NCBI RefSeq assembly: GCF_003014595.1
Contig: NZ_PYGK01000005.1
Coordinates: 1 to 64,000, forward strand
Direction of reading: 5' to 3'
Source of the DNA: Chitinophaga ginsengisoli
GTDB lineage: Bacteria > Bacteroidota > Bacteroidia > Chitinophagales > Chitinophagaceae
Length of the DNA stretch: 64,000 nucleotides
In this document: positions 46,466 through 56,800 of the stretch, in pieces
Numbering within the stretch: position 1 is the first letter of the stretch
Layout: each line of letters opens with the position of its first letter
The notes under the pieces: model-generated
What the model saw: only the letters and a program-made list of their open reading frames with translations
Told to the model about the DNA's origin: nothing
Databases searched by the model: none
Position numbers and translations under genes: made by a program

Positions 46466-49400
46466 ATGCTCAAAAAGGCGACCCTATCCCTCCACCTGAT
46501 GATGCTTGCATTGCTTGTGTTGTTACAAGCCATCACAGTGCCGGCAGCGGCTTCAGGAATACAGGATGCCCTCGACAAAAAGATATCACTGGAGTTGAAG
46601 AATGTGTTATTAAAAGAAGCACTGGACAAAATCGGAAATCTCGCAGAAGTATCTTTCATCTATGCTGGCAGCAAGATGATAGTGGCCAACAAAGTAGATG
46701 TCAGCGCACACAATGAAAAAGTGGGTGATCTGCTGAAGAAATTACTGAATCCTTTGTCTCTTTCCTATACGGTTCTTTACGACCGTATTGTAATACGGCC
46801 CGTTGAAAAAAAAATCGACAACCTCACCGTTCCGGAAAACGACCGGCAGGTAGCACAACGCACGCAGGACGTAAAAGGGATAGTGATGTCTCACAGGAAT
46901 GAAGCCTTGCCAGGCGTAGCCGTTGTTATCAAAGGCTCTACCAGGGGCACCACTACAAATGAAAAAGGCGCCTTCGAACTGAAGAACGTTCCCGCCGATG
47001 CTATACTGGTATTTAGTTTCACCGGTTACCAGCAACTGGAAGTAAGTGTGGCGGCTTATAAGAGTGGCGTCATTAACATACAGCTGCAGGAGAAAACAAC
47101 CAAACTGCAGGAAGTAGTGGTCACCGGTTTCCAGGACATTGATAAAAGCAAATTCACCGGTTCCTCCGCCCGCATTAAAATGGATGAAGCCAAAATAGAT
47201 GGTATGCCGGATGTAAGCCGTATGCTGGAAGGACGTGTGGCCGGTGTGGCTATCCAGAACGTGTCCAGCACATTTGGTACGGCTCCGAAGATCCGTGTAC
47301 GTGGTGCTACTTCTATCAATGGTGATAACAAACCGCTATGGGTGGTAGATAACGTGGTGCTGGAAGATGTGGTGAACATCTCCAACGATCAGCTGACGAG
47401 TGGCGACCCTACCACACTGCTTGGTTCTGCGGTGGCAGGCCTGAACCCGAACGATATTGAAAGCTTCGACATCCTCAAGGATGCGGCAGCTACCGCCCTG
47501 TATGGTGCACGCGCTATGAATGGGGTAGTGGTGATCACTACCAAGAAAGGACGTGCCGGCGCTAAACCGGTTGTTACCTACAGCGGCAACTACAGTACAC
47601 AGTTGAAGCCTAACTATAGCAATTATAATATCATGAACTCCGCCCAGCAGATGTCAGTATTGGCAGAGCTGGAGCGGAAGGGCATGCTCACTTCCGATAT
47701 TCTTTCCCGCGGCGACATTGGTGTATATGGTAAGATGTATGAAAGGCTGAATGCGGATGATAAGGGAAATTTCCCGCTGGAGAATACACCCGCTGCCAAA
47801 CGTCAGTTCCTGCTGAGATATGCTTCCGCCAATACAGACTGGTTTGACATTCTCTTCAAGACCAGCTTTATCCAGGAACATTCCCTCAGTATTTCTTCCG
47901 GTACAGATAAAAGCCAGTCCTATTTCTCTACCAGCTTTTACCACGACAATGGTTGGACCGTTGCAGATAAAGTAAGCCGTTACACACTTAATTTCCGTAA
48001 CAACTACAAACTCTCCGACAGGGTAAGCACAGGCTTTTCCGTACTGGGATCTGCACGTCAGCAAAGAGCACCCGGCGCATTGAGCCGTACCAGCAACCCT
48101 GTAGAAGGGCAATACGACCGTGATTTTGACATCAACCCATTCAGCTATGCCCTGAATACCAGCCGTACTTTAACAGCTTACGACGAGCATGGAAACCTGG
48201 AATATTTCAGAAGGAATTATGCGCCGTTTAACATCATTAATGAATCGGCCAACAATTACCTGAACCTGAGTATGATGGACCTTCGTCTTCAGGGCGACTT
48301 CTCCTGGAAAGTGGCTAAGAACCTGCGTTATGAATTTGTAGGCGCCCTGCGTTATGTAAAGTCCTCCCGTGAACACCAGATCACGGAGAACAGTAATATG
48401 GCCAACGCCTACCGTGCTGCCGACAATGCTACCATCGCAGAGAACAACAAGTTCCTCTACCACGATCCTGCTAACCCGGACGCATTGCCGGTGATCGTGC
48501 TGCCCTATGGTGGTTTCTACAACCGTACAGAAGATCAGCTGATCAACTTCGACTTCCGCAACAGCTTAAACTATAATGCTACTATCGGCGATCGTCACAG
48601 CCTGACGGCCATGATAGGACAGCAGGTAAAATATGCAGACCGCCAGAATTCATCTAACACCGGTTACGGATACCAGTATAATAATGGTGGTGTGCCTTTC
48701 ACCGACTATCGTATTCTGAAGCAAACTATCGAGAGCAGTTTTCCCTATTATGGTATGAGCAAAGATTATGACCGCTTTGCGGCTTTCTACGCCACTGCTA
48801 CGTATGCCTACAACAACAAATATAACCTGACAGGTACTACCCGTTATGATGGTTCCAACAGGTTGGGAAGGTCCAGCACCGCCCGCTGGCTCCCCACCTG
48901 GAGTATATCTGGTTCCTGGAATGCTGACAAGGAAGACTTTATTCAGAACCTGGGGTGGGTGGACTACCTGACGCTCAGGGCCAGTTACGGTCTGACTGCG
49001 AGCATGGGCCCTGCTACCAATTCCAACATCGTATTCCAGACCATCAACACCAAAAGGACCCATCTCGATGAAGTAGAATCAGTGATCAAAATAGCGCATT
49101 TGCAGAACGATGACCTGACCTGGGAAAAGCTGTACACGACCAATATAGGTCTGGATGGTACGCTGTTCAACAGACGTCTGAATTTCAGTATCGATGTTTA
49201 CAGCCGTAAGAGTTTTGACCTGATCAGCATCATCAAAACTTCCGGTATCGGTGGTGAAACTTTTAAGGCTGCCAACTATGCAGATATGGATTCAAAAGGG
49301 ATGGAAGTAATGGTAGGCGGCGACGTGATCAAGAAAAAGGATTGGGGCTGGAAAGCTAACGTCACCTTCGGTTACAATACCAACAAGATCACCAATGCCA

Positions 49401-50122
49401 AGAACATCCCGAGGATCTTCGACCTGGTGGTGGCAGAAGGTGGTAACAAGGAAGGTTATCCCGTAAGAGGTCTTTTCTCTCTCGAATATAAAGGGCTTGA
49501 CCCTCACACAGGTGCTCCGCAGTTTGTGAACCAGCATGGTGATGTAAGTAAAGATGTATTCCTGCAGGACCTGAACACATCTCACCTGGTATACCAGGGC
49601 CCAGTTGATCCGCCGGCAACAGGTGGTATCTCTAACACCTTCCGCTACAAAGGTCTCTCGATGAACGTATTTGTGACCTACCAGTGGGGCAATAAGATTC
49701 GCCTGTATCCAGCTTTCAAGACAGCTTATTCTGATCTGGACGCTATGCCGAAAGAGTTCTATGACCGCTGGATCATGCCGGGAGATGAAAAGGAAACACA
49801 GACGCCATCTATTCTCGACGGATTGGAACAGGTAATGCTGGGAGGCGCGTATCCTTACAACAACTACAACTATTCTACCGCCAGGGTGGCAAGAGGTGAC
49901 ATGATACGTCTGAAAACAGTATCCCTCACCTGGCAGATGCCCGCTACACTGTTGAAAAGAACTGCCTTCAACAACATCACACTGACAGGAGCCGCCATTA
50001 ACCCATGGCTGATCTATTCAGACAAGAAACTGAGAGGTCAGGACCCTGAGTTCTTCAACACAGGTGGTGTAGCGCAGCCTATACAAAAACAATTTACTCT
50101 ATCACTAAAAGTAGGTCTCTAA
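46466..50122 (+). CDS. SusC/RagA-family TonB-dependent transporter with STN domain
   Basis: Outer-membrane importer, 1,218 residues from the ATG at 46466, which gives a clean signal peptide (LKKATLSLHLMMLALLVLL); an in-frame ATG 45 bp upstream is possible. An STN (secretin/TonB short N-terminal) signalling domain lies at about 40-95. It is followed by a carboxypeptidase-regulatory-like domain (about 135-215; VKGIVMSHRNEALPGVAV), the region LQEVVVTGFQ, a plug (about 230-350; ARAMNGVVVITTKKG) and a 22-strand-type barrel ending in an aromatic-rich C-terminus. The STN domain ties it to the FecR/ECF pair upstream. SusD follows by 6 bp. The substrate cannot be read; glycan or peptide is likely. Confidence 0.95.
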   Translation: MLKKATLSLHLMMLALLVLLQAITVPAAASGIQDALDKKISLELKNVLLKEALDKIGNLAEVSFIYAGSKMIVANKVDVSAHNEKVGDLLKKLLNPLSLSYTVLYDRIVIRPVEKKIDNLTVPENDRQVAQRTQDVKGIVMSHRNEALPGVAVVIKGSTRGTTTNEKGAFELKNVPADAILVFSFTGYQQLEVSVAAYKSGVINIQLQEKTTKLQEVVVTGFQDIDKSKFTGSSARIKMDEAKIDGMPDVSRMLEGRVAGVAIQNVSSTFGTAPKIRVRGATSINGDNKPLWVVDNVVLEDVVNISNDQLTSGDPTTLLGSAVAGLNPNDIESFDILKDAAATALYGARAMNGVVVITTKKGRAGAKPVVTYSGNYSTQLKPNYSNYNIMNSAQQMSVLAELERKGMLTSDILSRGDIGVYGKMYERLNADDKGNFPLENTPAAKRQFLLRYASANTDWFDILFKTSFIQEHSLSISSGTDKSQSYFSTSFYHDNGWTVADKVSRYTLNFRNNYKLSDRVSTGFSVLGSARQQRAPGALSRTSNPVEGQYDRDFDINPFSYALNTSRTLTAYDEHGNLEYFRRNYAPFNIINESANNYLNLSMMDLRLQGDFSWKVAKNLRYEFVGALRYVKSSREHQITENSNMANAYRAADNATIAENNKFLYHDPANPDALPVIVLPYGGFYNRTEDQLINFDFRNSLNYNATIGDRHSLTAMIGQQVKYADRQNSSNTGYGYQYNNGGVPFTDYRILKQTIESSFPYYGMSKDYDRFAAFYATATYAYNNKYNLTGTTRYDGSNRLGRSSTARWLPTWSISGSWNADKEDFIQNLGWVDYLTLRASYGLTASMGPATNSNIVFQTINTKRTHLDEVESVIKIAHLQNDDLTWEKLYTTNIGLDGTLFNRRLNFSIDVYSRKSFDLISIIKTSGIGGETFKAANYADMDSKGMEVMVGGDVIKKKDWGWKANVTFGYNTNKITNAKNIPRIFDLVVAEGGNKEGYPVRGLFSLEYKGLDPHTGAPQFVNQHGDVSKDVFLQDLNTSHLVYQGPVDPPATGGISNTFRYKGLSMNVFVTYQWGNKIRLYPAFKTAYSDLDAMPKEFYDRWIMPGDEKETQTPSILDGLEQVMLGGAYPYNNYNYSTARVARGDMIRLKTVSLTWQMPATLLKRTAFNNITLTGAAINPWLIYSDKKLRGQDPEFFNTGGVAQPIQKQFTLSLKVGL

Positions 50123-50128
50123 ATAAAG

Positions 50129-51589
50129 ATGGTTATGACGAAATTTTTCACAAGGGTAGCAGTCATTGGAGGCTGTCTGATAACCATAGCCGGATGTAAC
50201 AAATACCTCGACAAATCTCCGGATAGCAGCTGGACCGAACTGGATACGCCTACCAAGGTAGCACAGCTGCTGGGTACAGCGTATCCCCAGGCCAACTATA
50301 TCGTCTTTGCAGAAGCCATGAGTGATAATGTGGAAGACAAAGGCGCTGGTGTGATCGACAGAACGAACCTCGATCCTTATTTCTTCAATGATGTATCCGC
50401 CACAGAACAGGATTCTCCTGAGTACTACTGGCAGGCATGTTATACCGCTATCGCCGCCGCCAATAATGCATTGAAAGCATGTGAGGCTGCTGCCGATACA
50501 AGCCGTTACTCCGCACAGAAAGGAGAGGCGCTGGTGGCCAGGGCTTATGCTCACTTTATGCTGGTGACCTTCTTCGCTAAGTTCTACGATGCAGAAACTG
50601 CTTCCAATGATCCGGGCATCCCTTATGTAACGGAACCCGAGAAAGTAGTGATGAAACAGTATGATCGTAAGACGGTGGCTTACACTTATGATATGATAGA
50701 AAAAGATCTGCTGGCAGGTATACCACTGATCCGTGATGATAACTATGCTATACCGCGCTATCACTTCAATAAGTCTGCCGCATATGCTTTCGCTACCCGG
50801 TTCTATCTCTTCAAGAAGGATTATCAGAAGGTAGTGGAATATGCTAACAAGACCTTCCCTAATAATGACCTGGCCAGCAATATGCGCCCATGGAATACGA
50901 CCTATAAAACAATGACGCCGGCAGTGATCAGGGATACTTATGCCAAAGCTTCTGAGAAAGCCAACCTGCTGCTGGTGGAAACACAATCATCGTATGGCCG
51001 GTATGTAGCCATATATAGATACGGTCTGACCTACAACATAGAGCAACAGATACTGGGCAGCAATGTAACAGGTGGTGATTTTGCATACCCATTGTACTAC
51101 TATGGCACCAGGGATTACTTAATACCTAAACTGACCGAATACTTCGTAAAGGCATCTGTGAATGCGACCATCGGAGATCCTTATGTAATGGTGCCGCTGT
51201 TCACAACAGAAGAAGTATTGTTCAACAGGGCAGAGGCCAATGCTTACCTGGGCAACAACACAGAAGCACTGGCGGATCTGAATCTCTTTGCCAGCAAACG
51301 GATCACCAACTATAATGTTTCTACTCACCGTATCACCACGACGAAGATCAGGAATTACTATGGCATCCAGGATGTAAAGAACGGTTTGCTGCAGACTGTC
51401 CTCGACTTCAAACGGGCTGAGTACGTGCAGGAAGGACACCGCTGGTTTGACATTCAGCGCTATAAAGCGCCTATCACCCATTTTACGGATAAAGGCGAAA
51501 GAATGGTACTGGAAGCAAACGACAAACGCCGCGTATTGCAGATCCCTTTATCGGCCACTACGTCCGGTATAGCCCTGAATCCCAGATAA
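50129..51589 (+). CDS. SusD/RagB-family outer-membrane lipoprotein
   Basis: A 486-residue surface lipoprotein that caps the SusC channel and captures substrate. The lipobox is ITIAGC with C23 acylated, followed by NKYLDKSPD, a typical SusD start. TPR-like helices are evident (EALVARAYAHFMLVTFFAKFY at about 132-152), and the C-terminal hallmark RAEYVQEGHRWFDIQRY is at about 430-446. A second in-frame ATG two codons later is equally possible. It is translationally close-coupled to SusC. It is one of the SusD-like proteins associated with the zinc-metallopeptidase lipoprotein that follows. Confidence 0.95.
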   Translation: MVMTKFFTRVAVIGGCLITIAGCNKYLDKSPDSSWTELDTPTKVAQLLGTAYPQANYIVFAEAMSDNVEDKGAGVIDRTNLDPYFFNDVSATEQDSPEYYWQACYTAIAAANNALKACEAAADTSRYSAQKGEALVARAYAHFMLVTFFAKFYDAETASNDPGIPYVTEPEKVVMKQYDRKTVAYTYDMIEKDLLAGIPLIRDDNYAIPRYHFNKSAAYAFATRFYLFKKDYQKVVEYANKTFPNNDLASNMRPWNTTYKTMTPAVIRDTYAKASEKANLLLVETQSSYGRYVAIYRYGLTYNIEQQILGSNVTGGDFAYPLYYYGTRDYLIPKLTEYFVKASVNATIGDPYVMVPLFTTEEVLFNRAEANAYLGNNTEALADLNLFASKRITNYNVSTHRITTTKIRNYYGIQDVKNGLLQTVLDFKRAEYVQEGHRWFDIQRYKAPITHFTDKGERMVLEANDKRRVLQIPLSATTSGIALNPR

Positions 51590-51619
51590 TCTCAACCCTT
51601 ACAAAAAGAACGCATACAT

Positions 51620-52531
51620 ATGAAACACATAAAAATATTCTTCTTCCTGTTTGCAATGGTGGTATTAGCCGCCTGCACAAAAGAAGATGATGATCTCAGT
51701 GGTGTGCAAGACATCCCGGGCCTGGGTGGCGATACCTGGGTTCCGGGATCTTTAGATGCCTGGTTACACGATACCATGACTGTTCCCTACAATATTGAAG
51801 TGAAATACAAATGGGACCAGTTTGAGTTTGATGTGACCAAGACACTGGTGCCGCCCAGAGAAGAAGTGGTAGTGCCTGCTATCAGGGCTATCAAAAAAGT
51901 ATGGATTGATAATTACATCAATGCAGCAGGTGAAGTTTTCTTCAAGAAATATAGCCCTAAATTCTTTATCCTGTCAGGCAGCGCCAGCTGGAATGACAAT
52001 GGTACCATCACACTCGGTACTGCAGAAGGCGGCCGTAAAGTGGTGATGTACCTGCTGAATGATTTCCGTACAAAGGAGATGCCCGGCTATACAAAAAGAG
52101 ATACTGGGAATGTGAAACAGATCTTCCATGTGATCGAACATGAATTCGGCCACATCCTTCACCAGACAAAGATGTACCCTCCAGAGTTTAAGAAGATCTG
52201 TGCGGGGTATTACACCGGTAACTGGAATAACATCGCTGATGCGGAGGCCCGGAGAGACGGCTTCGTAACCGCTTATGCCCTGTCCAATGAAAGTGAAGAC
52301 TTTGTTGAAATGATCGCTATGATGCTGATAGAAGGAAAGGCAGGTTTTGACAGGATCGTGAACAGCATTCCGGAGGGTTACAGTGCAAATGGCTCTTCCC
52401 AGGCCCAGGCCAAAGACAGGCTGAGGCAGAAGGAAGCGATGGTGGTGAACTATTTCAAAGCGTCTTACAACATTGATTTCTACAGCCTGCAGAACAACAC
52501 CAGAAAATCTATTGTACAACTGCTGTACTAA
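51620..52531 (+). CDS. SusCD-associated zinc-metallopeptidase lipoprotein (Mx1-like)
   Basis: A 303-residue lipoprotein with lipobox VLAAC (C19). The zinc-binding helix HEFGH (H174, E175, H178) sits in VIEHEFGHILHQ. The region NDFRTKEMPGYTKRD and the C-terminal helices are typical of the putative metallopeptidase family (Peptidase_Mx1) found beside SusC/SusD pairs. A third zinc ligand is probably a downstream Glu or His (the EDFVEM helix, about 230-236). It likely processes peptides or glycopeptides at the cell surface for import. It is 30 bp after susD, and 33 bp separates it from the DUF4302 gene, in one operon. Confidence 0.88.
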   Translation: MKHIKIFFFLFAMVVLAACTKEDDDLSGVQDIPGLGGDTWVPGSLDAWLHDTMTVPYNIEVKYKWDQFEFDVTKTLVPPREEVVVPAIRAIKKVWIDNYINAAGEVFFKKYSPKFFILSGSASWNDNGTITLGTAEGGRKVVMYLLNDFRTKEMPGYTKRDTGNVKQIFHVIEHEFGHILHQTKMYPPEFKKICAGYYTGNWNNIADAEARRDGFVTAYALSNESEDFVEMIAMMLIEGKAGFDRIVNSIPEGYSANGSSQAQAKDRLRQKEAMVVNYFKASYNIDFYSLQNNTRKSIVQLLY

Positions 52532-52564
52532 GGCTTTATCAACCAGATCAATTTCGAACTCCTT

Positions 52565-53845
52565 ATGAGAAAAAATCTATCATTATATTTTCTACTGATG
52601 ATCGTTACAATTGCTTCCTGCCGGAAGTACGACGATGTTTTTGATAAATCTCCGGACACCAGGATCAATGAAACGCTGGCAGCATATAATGATGCGTTGA
52701 CAGGTGCTCCCTATGGCTGGAAGGCGCTTGTATATCCTTCCGGCCTGCCTAACACGGCATTCGGATTCTACTTCAAATTTGATACCACCAACAGGGTGGA
52801 TATGTTCTCAGACTTCGACTCTTTGTCTTCCGTTACAGTGAGACAGAGCAGTTTCCGCCTGAAATCACTACAGCAGCCCTGCCTGTTGTTTGACACTTAT
52901 TCTTATATCCATGTGTTATGTGATCCCGATGCCAGCAAGAATCAAGGCTACTATGGAAAAGGATTGTTCTCTGACTTTGAATTTTCTATAGATGGTATCT
53001 ATGGCGACACCATAAAACTTACAGGACGTCTGAATGGCAGTAAGGCCATTCTCGTTAAAGCTACCTCCAAGGAGGCACAGGATTATTACGATAAAAAACG
53101 GAACTGGGAGTTCAACAATATTTCCCGGTTCCTTACTTATTTCAAACAGATGGCCGTGGGTAACAACAAATACGATGTGTATGTTGACAAGCTGTATCGC
53201 CAGATCAATTTCGTACGCCCTGATGGTAATGAAGTAAGGACCATTACAGTCAATTATATTTTCGACGGTAATGGTATTGCATTCGAAACTCCCTTCCGTG
53301 ATGGCGCCCTTACCTTTTCTTCATTTACAGATATCAGGTGGGATGCATCCGCACAGAAGATGACAGTGAAAGCGGGTGAGAATACTGCTGTCATTACTGG
53401 TGTGATTAAGCCAATGGTGGTGGATGTAACTGCCGGGCAGCGCTGGTACAACCAGGCTGCATCAACTGGTTCTTACTGGGTCTCTACAACAGGATTCCAC
53501 ATTAATGGTATAGATGATGCCTATAATGTGGCTGGTATTGCAGGTTTCCGCTTTATGTTCTATTACCCCAATTATGGTGAAGGATATGACTTTGCCGGTA
53601 TTGTACCGGAGGGTTATGCCTATGGTCCGGCCTTTAAGCCCACATTCAGATCCAATGGCACTACCACTTTTACTTATCCCGACGGAGGTTGGGGTGAAAT
53701 TCCCGATGCCGCCGCTGCTACCATGAGTCTTATCGTTACCAAATACCAGGAAAGTGAAGGATTCTACTTTGTGCAGACAGGCAATAGTTCCTATGATATG
53801 GTGAATGTAAAAGATGCCCGCAGCTGGATCAGCTGGCAGCAATAA
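52565..53845 (+). CDS. DUF4302 lipoprotein
   Basis: A 426-residue predicted surface lipoprotein: signal MRKNLSLYFLLMIVTIASC with C19 as the acylated residue. The mature start KYDDVFDKSPDTRINETL and APYGWKALVYP are typical of the DUF4302 family, which is usually found in SusCD operons with a zinc-metallopeptidase lipoprotein. The remainder is beta-rich. The role is unknown; accessory substrate binding is plausible. It is cotranscribed with its neighbours, with gaps of 33 and 51 bp. Confidence 0.85.
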   Translation: MRKNLSLYFLLMIVTIASCRKYDDVFDKSPDTRINETLAAYNDALTGAPYGWKALVYPSGLPNTAFGFYFKFDTTNRVDMFSDFDSLSSVTVRQSSFRLKSLQQPCLLFDTYSYIHVLCDPDASKNQGYYGKGLFSDFEFSIDGIYGDTIKLTGRLNGSKAILVKATSKEAQDYYDKKRNWEFNNISRFLTYFKQMAVGNNKYDVYVDKLYRQINFVRPDGNEVRTITVNYIFDGNGIAFETPFRDGALTFSSFTDIRWDASAQKMTVKAGENTAVITGVIKPMVVDVTAGQRWYNQAASTGSYWVSTTGFHINGIDDAYNVAGIAGFRFMFYYPNYGEGYDFAGIVPEGYAYGPAFKPTFRSNGTTTFTYPDGGWGEIPDAAAATMSLIVTKYQESEGFYFVQTGNSSYDMVNVKDARSWISWQQ

Positions 53846-53896
53846 TATCATCACCCTATCATTCATCCAAGAAAGAAATATTAAAAACAAACAGCC

Positions 53897-56800
53897 ATGA
53901 AAAATCAGCCTGTTTCTGTATTATACAAGGCTTCATTATACCTGGTCATACTGCTGTTATCTGTACTGCGGCTTTCTGCGCAGGTAGATATCACGATCGG
54001 GTCCAATAGCGGGGCCAATGGTAGTTCGTCATATCCCTGCCCATTACAGGATTATTATGAAGGTTCCAGGGCACAATACCTGTACCGAGCCAGTGAAATG
54101 ATAGCTGCAGGTATGCAACCCGGGTTCATCAACGCAGTGAAGTTTACTGTAAATAATGTGAACAACACCGGCGCTATAGACGGATATACCATTAAGATCG
54201 CTACTACAGCAAAGGCGTCTCTGGACGCCAATGTATGGGAGCCTTCAGGTAACGCTGTATTCGGTCCGGTGAACTACCAGCCGGTTACCGGCGTAAATAG
54301 TTTTGCCGTATTGCCGACCTTCTTCTGGAATGGTACAGACAATCTGCTGGTGGAAGTATGTAACGGTGGCTCTGGATTTACATCGAATCCGAGTATAAGA
54401 TGGACAACAGGTCTGAGTTTTAATGGCTCTCATACATTCAGGTCTGATGGTTTGGGTAACCTCTGTGGTACCGGCAACACCGGTAACTCCGGCACGATGA
54501 CTACCCGGCCTGACATTATACTGAACTATACACCCGCTGCTGCATGTACCGGTGTGCCTGAAGCAGGTACGACTGTTACATCAGCAACTACTGTATGCGG
54601 AGGGAACAGTTTTGCACTGAGCCTCACAGGAAATACAGCTGCTACAGGGTTAACCTATCAGTGGCAATCTTCTCCAAATAATACAACATGGACAGATATT
54701 CCTGGTGCTAATACTGCTTTCCTGAACAGAACACAAACTTCAAGTACTTACTACCGTTGTGTGGTAACCTGTACGGGTAGCAGTAGCAGTGATAACTCTA
54801 CTGCTGTGCAGGTAGTAAGTCCGGCCCTCGTCCACGGTTGGTTTACCATCGATAAAAATTCTCCTGCCGGTGGCGGTAACTTTACCTCATTCAATGCCGC
54901 TTATGACTATATCAAATGTGGTATAGACGGCCCTGTAGTATTTAACGTGGCGCCAGGCAGCGGTATATATGATGAACAACTGATCATCACACCCGTAAGT
55001 GGTGCTTCCGCTACCAACACCATTACCTTCAATGGTGCGGGGCAGACCATTACCTACCTTCCTACCAAACAGTCAGAATCTGCTGTGATCAAACTGAATG
55101 GTGCGGATTATTTTAGTTTCAATAACCTGAAGATAGTACCCAAAGGAACAACCTCTTCCCAATGGGGCTTCGGTGTACAGTTGATCAATGATGCAGACTT
55201 TAATACAATTGATAGTTGTATTATTCCTATACAGCAAACCCTTACCTCCACTTCTTATGCCGGTATCGTGGTCAGCGCTTCTGACACCGATCCGGTGGGA
55301 AGGGGAACTGCCAGTTGTGATGACAATACTTTCAGTTATAACACCATCACAGGCGGATATTACGGTATTACCCTGGTAGGTAGCTCCACAGTGGCCAATC
55401 AGCGTAATAAGGTACTGAATAATAAGATCAGTGAGTTTTATAACAGAGGAGTGTATGTACACGGCGCATTTAATGCCATTATAAAGAACAACATCTTTAG
55501 CAGGGCAACGCGTTCCAGTGTAACCACTTTCACAGCGATCGGCCTCTCAGACCTGAGTACAAAAGTGATCATAGATGGGAACCGTATCAGCAACCCGTTT
55601 GGGGCTGCACTGACCAACACATCTGCTTTCTATGGTATACTGCTGGAAAATGTGGATGCAATAACCGGTCTGGAAAATGAGGTGATCAACAACCTGGTCT
55701 ACGGTCTGAACGGTAATGGTACCCGTTACGCTATTTACAATAACGGCTCCAGCAATGTAAGGATCTATCACAATACCCTCTCGATGGATGGTACTTCTAC
55801 TACCAACAACAGCTCCTCAAGAATTGCAGGTTATAACCAGAGTTCTTCAGCAGCAGGAGTGGAGTTTATCAACAATATCATCACACTGACAGGTACTTCG
55901 AATATTTCTCAGTATGGTATCTACTTTGATAATGCCTATCCTACAAGTGATGTCATTTCTGATAAGAACAACATCTTTATCAATCCGCTGGCGGCCAACA
56001 AGTATACCGGCTACTATGAAAAGAACCTGCCTACTCTCAGTGACTGGCAGGCAAGCAGTCTGCAGGACGCCAGCTCTTTTGCGGTTAATCCTTTCTACCA
56101 GGATATACCGGGTGCTAACTATTCCGCTACCAGCGCCATGTTGAATAACAGGGGTGCGGTAGTGAATGTAGCTATTGATATCAATAATGCATCCCGCAAT
56201 GTAAGTGCTCCTGACCTGGGAGCCTATGAGTTCACGCCTCCTCCGTGCGTAACGCCACCTACGGGAGGTAACGCACAGGTGAGCAGGCCGGTAGTGTGTG
56301 CCGGTAACCAGGTGATATTGAGTCTGTCAGGCAACACAATGGGTATGTCGCAAACCTACCAGTGGCAATATTCTACTACTGCGGCTGGTCCATATACAAA
56401 CATGGGCTCGCCATCAGAATATGCGGATAGTACAATCACGGCAACAAGCACGCTATACTACAGGGCTGCACTGACCTGCGGGGTCAGCACCAGTTATTCG
56501 GCACCGGTGTTGCTGACAGTGAATAACGCATTGCCAGGCAATACTTATACGATCGACAAAAATACCCCGGCCAGCCCTACCAACTTCGTGAGCTTTAATG
56601 CGGCCAAAGAGGCCATGCTTTGTGGTATATCCGGTCCGGTGATCTTTGAGGTCGTTGCAGGGCGTTCCACTTATGAAGAACAGCTGGTACTGGATTCTAT
56701 ACCGGGTACTTCCGCTATCAATACGATCACTTTCAGAGGTAATGGCAACACCATTCATTTCAGTGGTGACAATACAGCTGAAAGAGCCGTGATCAAACTG